NCBI GenBank assembly: GCA_002753225.1
Contig: PDZS01000046.1
Location: 1 to 36,694 of the forward strand
Length of the DNA: 36,694 nucleotides
From: Deltaproteobacteria bacterium YD0425bin51
Lineage (GTDB): Bacteria; Desulfobacterota; Desulfobacteria; Desulfobacterales; YD0425bin51
Direction of reading: 5' to 3'
Each line of letters opens with the position of its first letter. Position 1 is the first letter of the stretch. A program made the translations under genes and the position numbers. The notes under the pieces were generated by a model. That model ran no database searches and had not been told where the DNA came from. It saw only the letters and a list, made by a program, of their open reading frames with translations. Shown here piece after piece: positions 8,295-15,452 of this stretch.

Positions 8295-8310
8295 TGGCAT
8301 AAATAATGCT
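8295..8310 (+). promoter_or_regulatory. Sigma-54 (-24/-12) promoter
   Basis: TGGCATAAATAATGCT has the obligatory GG-N10-GC spacing (GG at 8296-8297, GC at 8308-8309). It lies 55 bp before the 8365 ATG and probably drives 8365, 8549, 8780 and perhaps the long NifX/Mrp cluster beyond. Confidence 0.75.
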
Positions 8311-8364
8311 CTATCTTTAAGTTAATGTGGATGACCGACAAACCAAAAAATAAGGAGATATCTT

Positions 8365-8505
8365 ATGTCAAGTTATAAAAAATATATCATGATGGGTGCA
8401 TCGACAATATTAATTCCGTTACTTAAAAATGTTTTGTTTAAAATATTTAGCAGATATGCAGAAGAGCAAACGAAATATGATTCTAGTGCAAAAGCTACAG
8501 ATTGA
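8365..8505 (+). CDS. Small membrane-type protein, 46 aa
   Basis: ATG at 8365 with SD AAGGAGAT six nt upstream; stop TGA at 8503-8505. The sequence starts MSSYKKYIMMGAS, then one hydrophobic stretch (ILIPLLKNVLFKIF, about residues 15-28) and a charged tail ending SSAKATD. It is the first gene after the sigma-54 promoter and is followed 43 bp later by the zinc-ribbon gene. It matches no family that I know. A single membrane-associated helix is likely. Confidence 0.55.
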   Translation: MSSYKKYIMMGASTILIPLLKNVLFKIFSRYAEEQTKYDSSAKATD

Positions 8506-8548
8506 ATATTAAAGTTATATCCCAATTTAAAATAAAAAGGAACAATAA

Positions 8549-8773
8549 ATGCAATTTGGTTTTGGTAAAAAGAATAAAGATGTACAGATAAATAAAAGCA
8601 AAGAGAAACGCTTTTGTTTAGAGTGGGGGAAATGTTTTAAACTTGAATGCCAAAACACTAAATGTATCTGTCCTGCATGCGGCTTATCTGTCCCTCACCA
8701 AAAAAGAGTACAATGTTTTAAGCTAAAGTGCCCTCAATGCGGTTCAACAATGACTCGTATTTTAGATGAATGA
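8549..8773 (+). CDS. Small cysteine-rich zinc-ribbon-like protein, 74 aa
   Basis: Nine cysteines in 74 residues (23, 29, 34, 39, 41, 44, 56, 61, 64) include two ribbon knuckles, CPAC (41-44) and CPQC (61-64). This is a metal-binding protein, either zinc ribbon or possibly an Fe-S site. The first 22 residues are basic and polar. It ends 6 bp before the CDF-transporter start, so the two are co-transcribed and probably co-translated. The specific role is unknown; context suggests metal handling. Confidence 0.75.
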   Translation: MQFGFGKKNKDVQINKSKEKRFCLEWGKCFKLECQNTKCICPACGLSVPHQKRVQCFKLKCPQCGSTMTRILDE

Positions 8774-8779
8774 CAATCT

Positions 8780-10057
8780 ATGGAAAATAAAATTAAAAAT
8801 TTAAAACAGGGCCAAAGAATTGCTTTTATTTCAGCATTTGTATCTATTTTTTTGGCAATACTTAAAGGTACAGTTGGTTACCTATTTAACTCATCTGTCT
8901 TAATAGCTGATGCCTTTCATAGTGGAGCAGATCTTTTGACTCATGCCGCTTCCGGGTTTGGTCTTTGGATAGCTGCAAGTGGTAAAACAAAAAAATTCCC
9001 TTATGGATTGTATAGAGCAGAAACTCTTGCTTGTCTAGTAGTTGGCGGTTTCATAGTTTTAGCTGGATTTGAATTGTTTAGAGAAGGATATCAAAAACTT
9101 TTCTATCTTGATTCTATAGAATCTTTTCCTATTTTTCCTGTTGCCGCAAGTATTGTATCATCTATGGCAGCACTTTTAATAACAAAAATGGAATTTAAAG
9201 TTGGTAAATCAATTGGATCTATATCGCTTATTGCTAATTCTCAGGAAGCATTCCTGGATATATTTACTTCATTAATAGTATTATTAGGAATATTGCTATC
9301 CTATTTCAAAATTCTGTATGCTGAAGGTGCAGTAATTATTTTAATTTCTATTCTTCTTTTTAAAATAGGACTTGAGAGCATATATACATCGTTTTTAATT
9401 CTTATGGATGCGAACTTAGACCCTAAATTACAATGTGAGATTGAAAAAAAAGTAAACGAAATTTATGGTGTCAAAGGAATTAGCAATGTAAAAATTCGTC
9501 AGTCAGGACCATTTAAGATGATTGAATGTGTGATACATACCAAACCATCGCTTTCCTTATACAAAGCTCATGAATTAGCAAATAATGTTGAAGACATAAT
9601 CTCAGGGAACTACGAACACATCGAATCTGTATTTATCCATGTTGAGCCAATCAAAGAAAAGACTGTTATAGCAATGATTCCCGTCCAGAACATAGACGAT
9701 CTTAGTTCTAAAATTCACAACCATTTTGCAAGGGCTCCTTATTTTATAATCTTTAAATTAAGTGATAATAAAATAGAGATTGAAGATTTCTACTTAAATC
9801 AATTTCTTGATGAACAAAAACATATAGGCGTAAAGATTTCAAGAGTAATAATCAAGCATAAGATAGATTTGCTGCTTACTTGCAATATAGGTGAGATAGC
9901 TTTTCATATTCTAAAAAACAATCTGATTGATATATATAAGACAGAAGAAGGACTTTCAGTTAAAGAAACAATAAATAGATATAGGCTTAAAAAACTTGAG
10001 CCTTTGATCTCACCTACTCATTCTGTTGAAGAGTCTCTTGTGCTATCTTATAATTAG
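8780..10057 (+). CDS. CDF-family metal transporter fused to a C-terminal NifX/NifB-type domain
   Basis: Residues about 12-205 form the six-helix cation diffusion facilitator domain. They include the TM2 metal site HSGAD (His47-x3-Asp51), while the matching TM5 segment is ANSQEAFLD, with Glu where many family members have His or Asp. Residues about 210-295 are the cytoplasmic dimerisation domain (KVNEIYGVKGISNVKIRQSG through SVFIHVEP). Residues about 300-415 resemble the nitro_FeMo-Co (NifX/NifB C-terminal) domain seen in four other proteins here (TVIAMIPV, FARAPYFIIF, VIIKHKIDLLLTCNIGEIAF). CDF proteins normally end after the dimerisation domain, so the extension is distinctive. It probably exports Fe2+ or another divalent metal; the specificity is not determinable. 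Confidence 0.85.
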   Translation: MENKIKNLKQGQRIAFISAFVSIFLAILKGTVGYLFNSSVLIADAFHSGADLLTHAASGFGLWIAASGKTKKFPYGLYRAETLACLVVGGFIVLAGFELFREGYQKLFYLDSIESFPIFPVAASIVSSMAALLITKMEFKVGKSIGSISLIANSQEAFLDIFTSLIVLLGILLSYFKILYAEGAVIILISILLFKIGLESIYTSFLILMDANLDPKLQCEIEKKVNEIYGVKGISNVKIRQSGPFKMIECVIHTKPSLSLYKAHELANNVEDIISGNYEHIESVFIHVEPIKEKTVIAMIPVQNIDDLSSKIHNHFARAPYFIIFKLSDNKIEIEDFYLNQFLDEQKHIGVKISRVIIKHKIDLLLTCNIGEIAFHILKNNLIDIYKTEEGLSVKETINRYRLKKLEPLISPTHSVEESLVLSYN

Positions 10058-10063
10058 TGATTT

Positions 10064-10080
10064 TGGCATAAATAATAGCT
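10064..10080 (+). promoter_or_regulatory. Sigma-54-like box with 11-nt spacing (possibly inactive)
   Basis: TTGGCATAAATAAT is identical to the first 14 bases of the promoter ending at 8310, but an extra A before the GC gives GG-N11-GC. It sits 34 bp before the 10115 ATG. The -24/-12 spacing is normally strict, so this may be a decayed duplicate or a weak site. Confidence 0.3.
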
Positions 10081-10114
10081 TTATCTATATATTAATTTAA
10101 GATGGAGGATTTTG

Positions 10115-10489
10115 ATGATATTAGCTGTTGCTGTTGGAAATAATAGAATATCGCCTGTATTTGATGTTGCAAAGAAAATTCTTGTATTAGAAATTGAAAA
10201 AGGCGCTATTGTTAGAGAAAACATAGAAGTTTTTTCATGCGATAATTCATCATATAAGATTACAAAATTAATAGAGCTTAAAGTTCATACATTGATTTGT
10301 GGTGCAATATCAAGACAGTTGCTTAATATGATTACAATGAATGGAATAGAAATTATCCCATTCATTGCTGGCGAAGTTAAAGAGGTAATTTCTGCTTATC
10401 TTGAAGGTGGATTATCTATTTCTATTTTTTCTATGCCGGGCTGTAGCAAAAGACAAAACAAAGAATGTAAAAAGAGGAGGAATTTTTAA
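10115..10489 (+). CDS. NifX/NifB-type (nitro_FeMo-Co) domain protein, first copy
   Basis: A 124-aa single-domain protein of the dinitrogenase iron-molybdenum-cofactor-binding family (PF02579): ILAVAVGNNRISPVFDVAKK, then VHTLICGAISRQLL and IEIIPFIAGEVKEVI. These RNase-H-like small proteins bind metal-cluster precursors. The C terminus is Cys/Lys-rich (PGCSKRQNKECKKRRNF). ATG at 10115 is chosen over an in-frame TTG three bases earlier because of its spacing from GGAGG (10105-10109). The stop is 2 bp from the next gene, which is of the same family. Nothing indicates nitrogen fixation. Confidence 0.85.
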   Translation: MILAVAVGNNRISPVFDVAKKILVLEIEKGAIVRENIEVFSCDNSSYKITKLIELKVHTLICGAISRQLLNMITMNGIEIIPFIAGEVKEVISAYLEGGLSISIFSMPGCSKRQNKECKKRRNF

Positions 10490-10491
10490 AA

Positions 10492-10854
10492 ATGAATATT
10501 GCAGTAACATCAACTGGTAAAGATTTAAAGTCAGAGATTGATCCAAGATTTGGAAGAACTAGTTATTTTATTGTTGTAAATCCTGAAACAATGCAATTTA
10601 AAGTTATAGAAAATGAGCAGAATTTAAATTTGCCTCAAGGAGCTGGGATTCAGGCTGGTAAAAATATGGTGGATAATAAAATAGATTTGGTAATTACTGG
10701 TAATTGCGGTCCAAAAGCATTTAAAGTATTGGATAAATCAGGAATAAAGGTAATAACTGGAGTGAGCGGCTTAGTTATAGATGCTGTTTTAAATTATAAA
10801 AATGGGAAATTAAAACATTCACAAGGACCAAATGTGGAAGGTCATTGGGTGTAA
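10492..10854 (+). CDS. NifX/NifB-type domain protein, second copy
   Basis: A 120-aa PF02579 protein: MNIAVTSTGKDLKSEIDPRFGR, the family's DxRFGR signature, then FIVVNPE, QGAGIQAG, IDLVITGNCGPKAF and VITGVSG. It is closer to the canonical family than its upstream neighbour. AGGAGG before the ATG overlaps the end of the preceding gene, so translation is coupled. It probably binds or carries an Fe-S or metal-cluster precursor for the ATPases encoded downstream. Confidence 0.9.
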   Translation: MNIAVTSTGKDLKSEIDPRFGRTSYFIVVNPETMQFKVIENEQNLNLPQGAGIQAGKNMVDNKIDLVITGNCGPKAFKVLDKSGIKVITGVSGLVIDAVLNYKNGKLKHSQGPNVEGHWV

Positions 10855-10884
10855 TTTTTTAAATTTTAATAGGAGATATAGTTT

Positions 10885-12075
10885 ATGGAAAGTTGTGGTC
10901 ATGGCAATACTGATAATAAAACTGTTTATGAATCGTTAAACAAAATTAAGAATAAACTTTTAGTAATGAGCGGTAAAGGTGGCGTAGGTAAAACAAGCGT
11001 ATCTGTTAATCTTTCCATTGCGCTTTCTAATAAAGGTTTTAAAGTTGGACTAATAGATGTTGATATACATGGACCAGATATTTTGAGAATGCTTGGCTTA
11101 TCGGGAAAAATGGAAATCAATGAAGACAAAAAGCTTATTCCAATAAGTTATTCTGAAAATTTAAAAGTTGTTTCTATAGAAGCACTTATTTCTAATAGAG
11201 AAGATGCTATTATCTGGCGCGGACCCATGAAAAATTCAGCTATAAAACAATTTATAGGGGATGTTGAATGGGGTGAACTTGATTACTTAATTATAGATTC
11301 TCCTCCTGGTACAGGTGATGAGCCTCTTACAGTTGCTCAAAATATTTCTGACGCTAAAGCTATAATAGTTACAACTCCTCAAGAAATAGCCTTAGCTGAT
11401 GTTAGAAAATCTATAAATTTTTGTAAAATTGTGAAAATGGAAATATTGGGTCTTGTGGAAAACATGAGTGGCTTTATTTGTCCTCATTGTAATAATGATG
11501 TTCAACTTTTTGGTACAGGTGGAGGAGAAAAAACAGCTTTTGAAGCCAATATTAAATTCCTTGGAAGAATTCCATTTGATCCCAATATTGTAAAATGTGG
11601 AGATTCTGGAGCATCTTTTCAAGAACAATATATTCATTCTCAGGTTACAAATACTTTTTTGAATATAGCTGAAATAATTTCTGAAAAAGACAAAAACAGA
11701 AAGGATAATTCCATGAGATTTGCAATTCCTTTAGCAGATGGTAAGTTAACATCTCATTTTGGTCATTGCCAAAATTTTGCTCTTATAGACGTTGAAAAAA
11801 ATAAAATTAGTAAAAAAGAAATACTTATACCTCCTCCTCATGAGCCTGGTGTACTTCCTAAATGGCTTAGCGATTTGGGAACTAATATCGTTATTGCTGG
11901 CGGTATGGGACATCGGGCCATGAGTCTTTTTGAGCAGGCTGGAATAAAACTTGTTATAGGAGCGCCTGTTGACTCACCAGAAAATTTAGTGATGAGCTAT
12001 TTGAGTAATAATCTTGTCAGCAGTGAAAATTTATGCTCTGGTGGCGGTGAACATCATACATGTGGAGGACATTAA
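10885..12075 (+). CDS. Mrp/NBP35-type P-loop ATPase fused to a NifX/NifB-type domain
   Basis: A 396-aa fusion. Residues about 22-265 are an Mrp/ApbC-type Fe-S carrier ATPase: deviant Walker A SGKGGVGKT (29-37), DVDIHGPD switch region, DSPPGTGDEPLT, and the conserved cluster-binding CPHC (about 199-202). Residues about 277-380 are a PF02579 domain starting MRFAIPLADGKLTSHFGHC. The tail is Gly/His/Cys-rich (SGGGEHHTCGGH) and may bind metal, as may the N-terminal ESCGHG. Mrp proteins bind and transfer [4Fe-4S] clusters, and the fusion ties that to the NifX-like carrier family. It ends one base before the next ATG. Confidence 0.92.
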   Translation: MESCGHGNTDNKTVYESLNKIKNKLLVMSGKGGVGKTSVSVNLSIALSNKGFKVGLIDVDIHGPDILRMLGLSGKMEINEDKKLIPISYSENLKVVSIEALISNREDAIIWRGPMKNSAIKQFIGDVEWGELDYLIIDSPPGTGDEPLTVAQNISDAKAIIVTTPQEIALADVRKSINFCKIVKMEILGLVENMSGFICPHCNNDVQLFGTGGGEKTAFEANIKFLGRIPFDPNIVKCGDSGASFQEQYIHSQVTNTFLNIAEIISEKDKNRKDNSMRFAIPLADGKLTSHFGHCQNFALIDVEKNKISKKEILIPPPHEPGVLPKWLSDLGTNIVIAGGMGHRAMSLFEQAGIKLVIGAPVDSPENLVMSYLSNNLVSSENLCSGGGEHHTCGGH

Positions 12076-12076
12076 T

Positions 12077-12910
12077 ATGGGAATTAAAGTGCTTACTCTT
12101 GTTGAAAATTCAGTTACAGCATCACCAATCCCTCTTCTTGCTGAGCATGGTCTCTCTTTTCTTATTGAAGCTGATAATAGAAAAATTTTATTTGATACAG
12201 GCCAAGGACTGACTATTTTAAATAACGCAGACTCTTTAGGCGTTGATTTAAGCAAAGTTGACACAGTAATTCTAAGTCATGGACATTACGATCATTCAAA
12301 GGGATTAAAAAAACTAATTGAGCGCAATACTAATTTCAGTCTTATAGGTCATCCTGACATATTTGATAATAAGCTTATAGGTTTGGGCGGAGGTTATTTT
12401 CCTATTGGTATATCTGAAAATAAGGATTGGTTTGAACAAAAAGGTATTAAAATAATTCTTGATAATAAATCTGTAGAAATTACTCCAAAAATACGTACAA
12501 CTGGAGAGATTAAAATGGGTACAGATTTTGAAGAAGTTGAGCCGATGTTTTTTATAGGGAAACAAAATGAAAAAATTAAAGATACAATGACAGATGATAA
12601 GGCTCTTATAATTGATACTGAAAAAGGGATTGTAGTTATATTTGGGTGCGCTCATAGAGGACCTATTAACACGCTAAATAATGTAGCAGAGATTACAGGA
12701 AGCAAAAAAATATATGCAATTATGGGGGGGATGCATCTTCTTTTTTCAGATGAAAATAAATTAAAAAAGATTTTTAAATCCCTAAAAGAATTTGGGATAG
12801 AAAAGATGATTATAGGTCATTGCACTGGATTTGGAGCGACAGCCGCTCTTGTTAATGAGTTTGGAAACAAAGTTATGCCTAATGTTGTAGGAAATTTTAT
12901 TGAATTTTAA
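12077..12910 (+). CDS. MBL-fold metallohydrolase, COG1237-like
   Basis: A 277-aa metallo-beta-lactamase-fold protein with the metal motif SHGHYDHSKGL (His68, His70, Asp72, His73). Later elements are typical of the COG1237 group that includes dihydropterin-related enzymes: FGCAHRGPINTLNN, IMGGMHLLF and IGHCTGFGA. The start is ATG 12077, preceded by GTGGAGGAC; a longer reading frame would overlap the Mrp gene and begins with unlike sequence. It has no signal peptide, so it is cytoplasmic. The substrate is unknown. Its place between the Mrp fusion and the NifU-like scaffold suggests a cofactor-related reaction. Confidence 0.85.
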   Translation: MGIKVLTLVENSVTASPIPLLAEHGLSFLIEADNRKILFDTGQGLTILNNADSLGVDLSKVDTVILSHGHYDHSKGLKKLIERNTNFSLIGHPDIFDNKLIGLGGGYFPIGISENKDWFEQKGIKIILDNKSVEITPKIRTTGEIKMGTDFEEVEPMFFIGKQNEKIKDTMTDDKALIIDTEKGIVVIFGCAHRGPINTLNNVAEITGSKKIYAIMGGMHLLFSDENKLKKIFKSLKEFGIEKMIIGHCTGFGATAALVNEFGNKVMPNVVGNFIEF

Positions 12911-12922
12911 TTGTGACATATT

Positions 12923-13207
12923 GTGGAAATTGTACTTAAGATAAATAAGTTTTGTATTCAAACTGAAGCTCGCAAAGAATACGAAAAACTTATAAGACTC
13001 TATTTTAAAGACAGTTCAGATGTAAGTCTTTTAGAAGAAGCTATAGAAGGACTAAAATTTTTTTTAGAAAAAGCTGATTTTAAATCTATTAGAAGCACAT
13101 ACCCTGAACTGTCTGGAGGGTCAAATATCACAGTTGTCTTTGAAAAATCAATTTATAAAAATGAGATAACAATTAAATGGAACCAAAAAAAAATTTTGAT
13201 TTCATAG
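12923..13207 (+). CDS. Small hypothetical protein, 94 aa (GTG start)
   Basis: It starts at GTG 12923, 12 bp after the MBL gene; there is no ATG in a suitable place and the SD is poor. The protein is acidic-helical, with EARKEYEKLIRLYF, then SLLEEAIEGLKFFLEKADF, a short LSGGSNITVVF strand region and NEITIKWNQKK. It has one Cys. I recognise no family. The stop overlaps the NifU-like start by 31 bp, so translation is probably coupled and it may assist that scaffold. Confidence 0.6.
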   Translation: MEIVLKINKFCIQTEARKEYEKLIRLYFKDSSDVSLLEEAIEGLKFFLEKADFKSIRSTYPELSGGSNITVVFEKSIYKNEITIKWNQKKILIS

Positions 13208-13605
13208 GAGATCATTCCATGCGGTTTTTAGATATGGCGCTTAGAATGGATCGACTAGAAATAATTACAGATCCTGATGGGTATGGCAAAAGAACAGGAG
13301 ATTGCGGAGATACTGTTGAAATGTTTTTAAAAGTCTCAGGAGATACGCTCTCTTTTGTTTCTTTTAATATTGATGGCTGTATAAACACTCATGCCTGTGC
13401 TAACGCTGTTGTTAATCTTGTGGAAGGGAAGAAAATTGATGAAGCATGGGAAATAAATGTTGAAAAAGTAGTCAATTATTTAGAAACATTACCTCATGAA
13501 AAAATACATTGCGCAGAATTGGCTGTTGGTGCTTTATATTTAGCTTTAAAGAATTTTCAAGAACTTTCTAAGTCGCCATGGAAAAAGATGTATCAGAAAC
13601 AATAG
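13177..13605 (+). CDS. NifU N-terminal-like Fe-S scaffold protein
   Basis: A 142-aa NifU_N/IscU-like protein that would hold nascent Fe-S clusters. Ligand positions are visible: Cys43-Gly-Asp45 (DCGD), Cys68 (DGCINTHACANAV) and Cys112 in HCAELA. The family's xSS segment after the second Cys is replaced by THACANA, which adds Cys74. No C-terminal Nfu domain or central 2Fe-2S domain is present. It overlaps the preceding small gene and is followed 9 bp later by the first MinD-ferredoxin ATPase. No cysteine desulfurase gene is in the window. Confidence 0.85.
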   Translation: MEPKKNFDFIGDHSMRFLDMALRMDRLEIITDPDGYGKRTGDCGDTVEMFLKVSGDTLSFVSFNIDGCINTHACANAVVNLVEGKKIDEAWEINVEKVVNYLETLPHEKIHCAELAVGALYLALKNFQELSKSPWKKMYQKQ

Positions 13606-13614
13606 GATTTAGTT

Positions 13615-14475
13615 ATGATTATAAGCATTGCAAGCGGTAAAGGCGGAACTGGTAAAACTACAGTTGCAGTAAATTTAGCTTTTTCAATAAATACTAATGT
13701 TCAATTATTGGATTGTGATGTTGAAGAACCTAATTCTTATCTTTTTATCAAACCCATATTTGAAGCATCTGAAGCTTTTTTACTCCCAGTTCCTGAAGTT
13801 GATGAAAAAAAATGCAGCCTGTGTGGAAAATGCAGTGAGATATGCCAATTTAAAGCTATAACAGTTTTTGGAAAAACAATTATGACATTTAATGATATGT
13901 GTCATAGCTGCGGAGGGTGTGCATTAGTTTGTGAAAAAAATGCTATATCTTTTATACATAGAGAAGTTGGCGTTATTCAAAAAGGGCACAGATTGGGAAT
14001 TGAACTTATTCATGGCAAACTTAGGATTGGAGAAGCTATGTCTCCGCCTTTGATACGAAAAGTTCGTTCTTATGTAAATCCCTCTAATATAACAATTATA
14101 GACGCTCCGCCAGGTACATCTTGTCCTGTTATTGCATCTATAAAAGATTCAAATTTTGTTTTATTAGTTACAGAACCTACTCCTTTTGGTTTAAACGATT
14201 TAAAGCTTGCCCATAAAGTGGTAAAAATTCTGGATATCCCATGCGGTTTAGTTATCAATCGTTCTGATATTGGCGATCATGAAGTTTATTTATATGCCAA
14301 GTCAGAACATCTGCCTATTCTTATGGAGATACCTTTTTGTAGAAATATTGCAAAATATTATTCAAAAGGTGAAATATTGTCAGAATTTCAACCAGAATGG
14401 AAGGATAAGTTTTTAAAATTATATCAATCTATCAAGGAAATTAAAAATGAAGGAACTGGTTATTATAAGCGGTAA
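13615..14475 (+). CDS. MinD/ParA-type ATPase with two [4Fe-4S] ferredoxin motifs, first copy
   Basis: A 286-aa P-loop ATPase of the Mrp/MinD-like group carrying an inserted ferredoxin domain. Deviant Walker A is ASGKGGTGKTT (about 7-16). Cluster motifs are Cys67-x2-Cys70-x2-Cys73-x3-Cys77 and Cys96-x2-Cys99-x2-Cys102-x3-Cys106. A Walker-B-like IDAPPGTSCPV carries an extra Cys also seen in the paralogue. Family members are common in anaerobes beside hydrogenase, Hdr or NifX-type genes; their biochemical role is poorly defined, with cofactor insertion or Fe-S transfer proposed. The last 29 bp overlap the next gene. Confidence 0.92.
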   Translation: MIISIASGKGGTGKTTVAVNLAFSINTNVQLLDCDVEEPNSYLFIKPIFEASEAFLLPVPEVDEKKCSLCGKCSEICQFKAITVFGKTIMTFNDMCHSCGGCALVCEKNAISFIHREVGVIQKGHRLGIELIHGKLRIGEAMSPPLIRKVRSYVNPSNITIIDAPPGTSCPVIASIKDSNFVLLVTEPTPFGLNDLKLAHKVVKILDIPCGLVINRSDIGDHEVYLYAKSEHLPILMEIPFCRNIAKYYSKGEILSEFQPEWKDKFLKLYQSIKEIKNEGTGYYKR

Positions 14476-15307
14476 AGGCGGAACTGGTAAAACTACTTTT
14501 ACAGCAGCTTTGGCTTCTATGGCAGAAAATGTTGTATTTTGCGATGCTGATGTTGATGCAGCAGATTTACATTTAATTTTAAACCCTAAGATTAAACTGA
14601 CAAATGAATTTCGTGCAGGGCATAAAGCTGTTATTAATTCAAATAAATGTATAAAATGCGGATCGTGCATTGAATGGTGCAAATGGAAAGCTATTGGCGA
14701 TACTTTTAGGGTTGATCCTATTTTATGCGAAGGATGTGGAGTCTGTTATTATTTATGCCCTGAAAAAGCAGTAGATTTTCATGAAAATATTTGTGGAAAC
14801 TGGTTCATTTCTGATACAAGGTTTGGATCTATGGTACATGCTCAACTAGGTATAGCAGAAGAAAATTCAGGGAAACTTGTATCTCTCGTACGAAAAGAAG
14901 CCCGCAAAATAGCACAAGAAAAAGGGCTTAGTTTAATATTGACAGATGGTCCTCCAGGAGTTGGCTGCCCAGTAATTGCATCCATTGGAGGAGCAAGTGC
15001 AGTTATTATTATAACTGAGCCTACGATTTCAGGCAAACACGATATGGAGCGTGTTATTCAACTATCCAAACATTTCAATGTGCCTGCAATGGTTTGTATA
15101 AATAAATTTGATCTTAATTTAGATATGACTGGCAAAATTTTAGATTTTGTTAAAGAGCAAAATTTAAAATTTTTAGGATATATCCCCTTTGATATAGCCC
15201 TCACAAAATCGATGATAAATAGACAAAATATATTTGAATATGACTCAAATTCAAAATCAGCTTTAGCCATAAAAGAAATTTGGGGAAATATATTAAAAGA
15301 AATCTAA
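14447..15307 (+). CDS. MinD/ParA-type ATPase with two [4Fe-4S] ferredoxin motifs, second copy
   Basis: A paralogue of the preceding gene with the same 286-aa length. Walker A is SGKGGTGKTT (8-17). Ferredoxin motifs are at Cys68/71/74/78 and Cys94/97/100/104, and TDGPPGVGCPV carries the shared Cys. The gene starts inside the 3' end of the first copy (ATG 14447, with AAGGAAATTAAAA upstream), so the two are translationally coupled and probably act as a heterodimer. The stop is followed at once by the tandem TGTTTCAAA array, marking the end of this transcription unit. Confidence 0.92.
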   Translation: MKELVIISGKGGTGKTTFTAALASMAENVVFCDADVDAADLHLILNPKIKLTNEFRAGHKAVINSNKCIKCGSCIEWCKWKAIGDTFRVDPILCEGCGVCYYLCPEKAVDFHENICGNWFISDTRFGSMVHAQLGIAEENSGKLVSLVRKEARKIAQEKGLSLILTDGPPGVGCPVIASIGGASAVIIITEPTISGKHDMERVIQLSKHFNVPAMVCINKFDLNLDMTGKILDFVKEQNLKFLGYIPFDIALTKSMINRQNIFEYDSNSKSALAIKEIWGNILKEI

Positions 15308-15308
15308 A

Positions 15309-15346
15309 TGTTTCAAATATGTTTCAAATGTTTCATTTGTTTCAAA
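15309..15346 (+). promoter_or_regulatory. Four tandem TGTTTCAAA elements (putative enhancer sites)
   Basis: Copies begin at 15309, 15320, 15329 (TGTTTCATT variant) and 15338, with steps of 11, 9 and 9 bp. The array ends 42 bp before the -24 GG of the next promoter. The same element recurs upstream of the 16869 promoter, which fits binding sites of a sigma-54 activator. Confidence 0.65.
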
Positions 15347-15387
15347 GATAAATTCTTATCCTATAAGATTTAACAGGTCTCAAAGAA

Positions 15388-15403
15388 TGGCTTACCTTTT
15401 GCA
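15388..15403 (+). promoter_or_regulatory. Sigma-54 promoter of the 15453 activator gene
   Basis: TGGCTTACCTTTTGCA has exact GG-N10-GC spacing (GG 15389-15390, GC 15401-15402) and lies 50 bp before the ATG. Together with the upstream array it suggests a sigma-54-dependent, possibly autoregulated activator. Confidence 0.75.
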
Positions 15404-15452
15404 GAGTTTAAGATAATTTAAATATAGCTTATGATAATGGTTAAATCTTATT

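Noticed and set aside
12014..12076. Upstream extension of the 12077 MBL gene
   Set aside because: The extra 21 residues are an out-of-frame reading of the Mrp gene end, and a good SD directly precedes ATG 12077.
10115..15307. A nitrogen-fixation (nif) cluster
   Set aside because: NifX-like and NifU-like domains are present, but there is no nifH, nifD, nifK, nifE, nifN or full nifB. The P-loop ATPases are Mrp/MinD-type with ferredoxin inserts, not NifH.
15309..15346. Tandem TGTTTCAAA copies as replication iterons or a CRISPR-like array
   Set aside because: The units are 9-11 bp with no unique spacers and no rep or cas genes, and the position relative to -24/-12 boxes explains them better.
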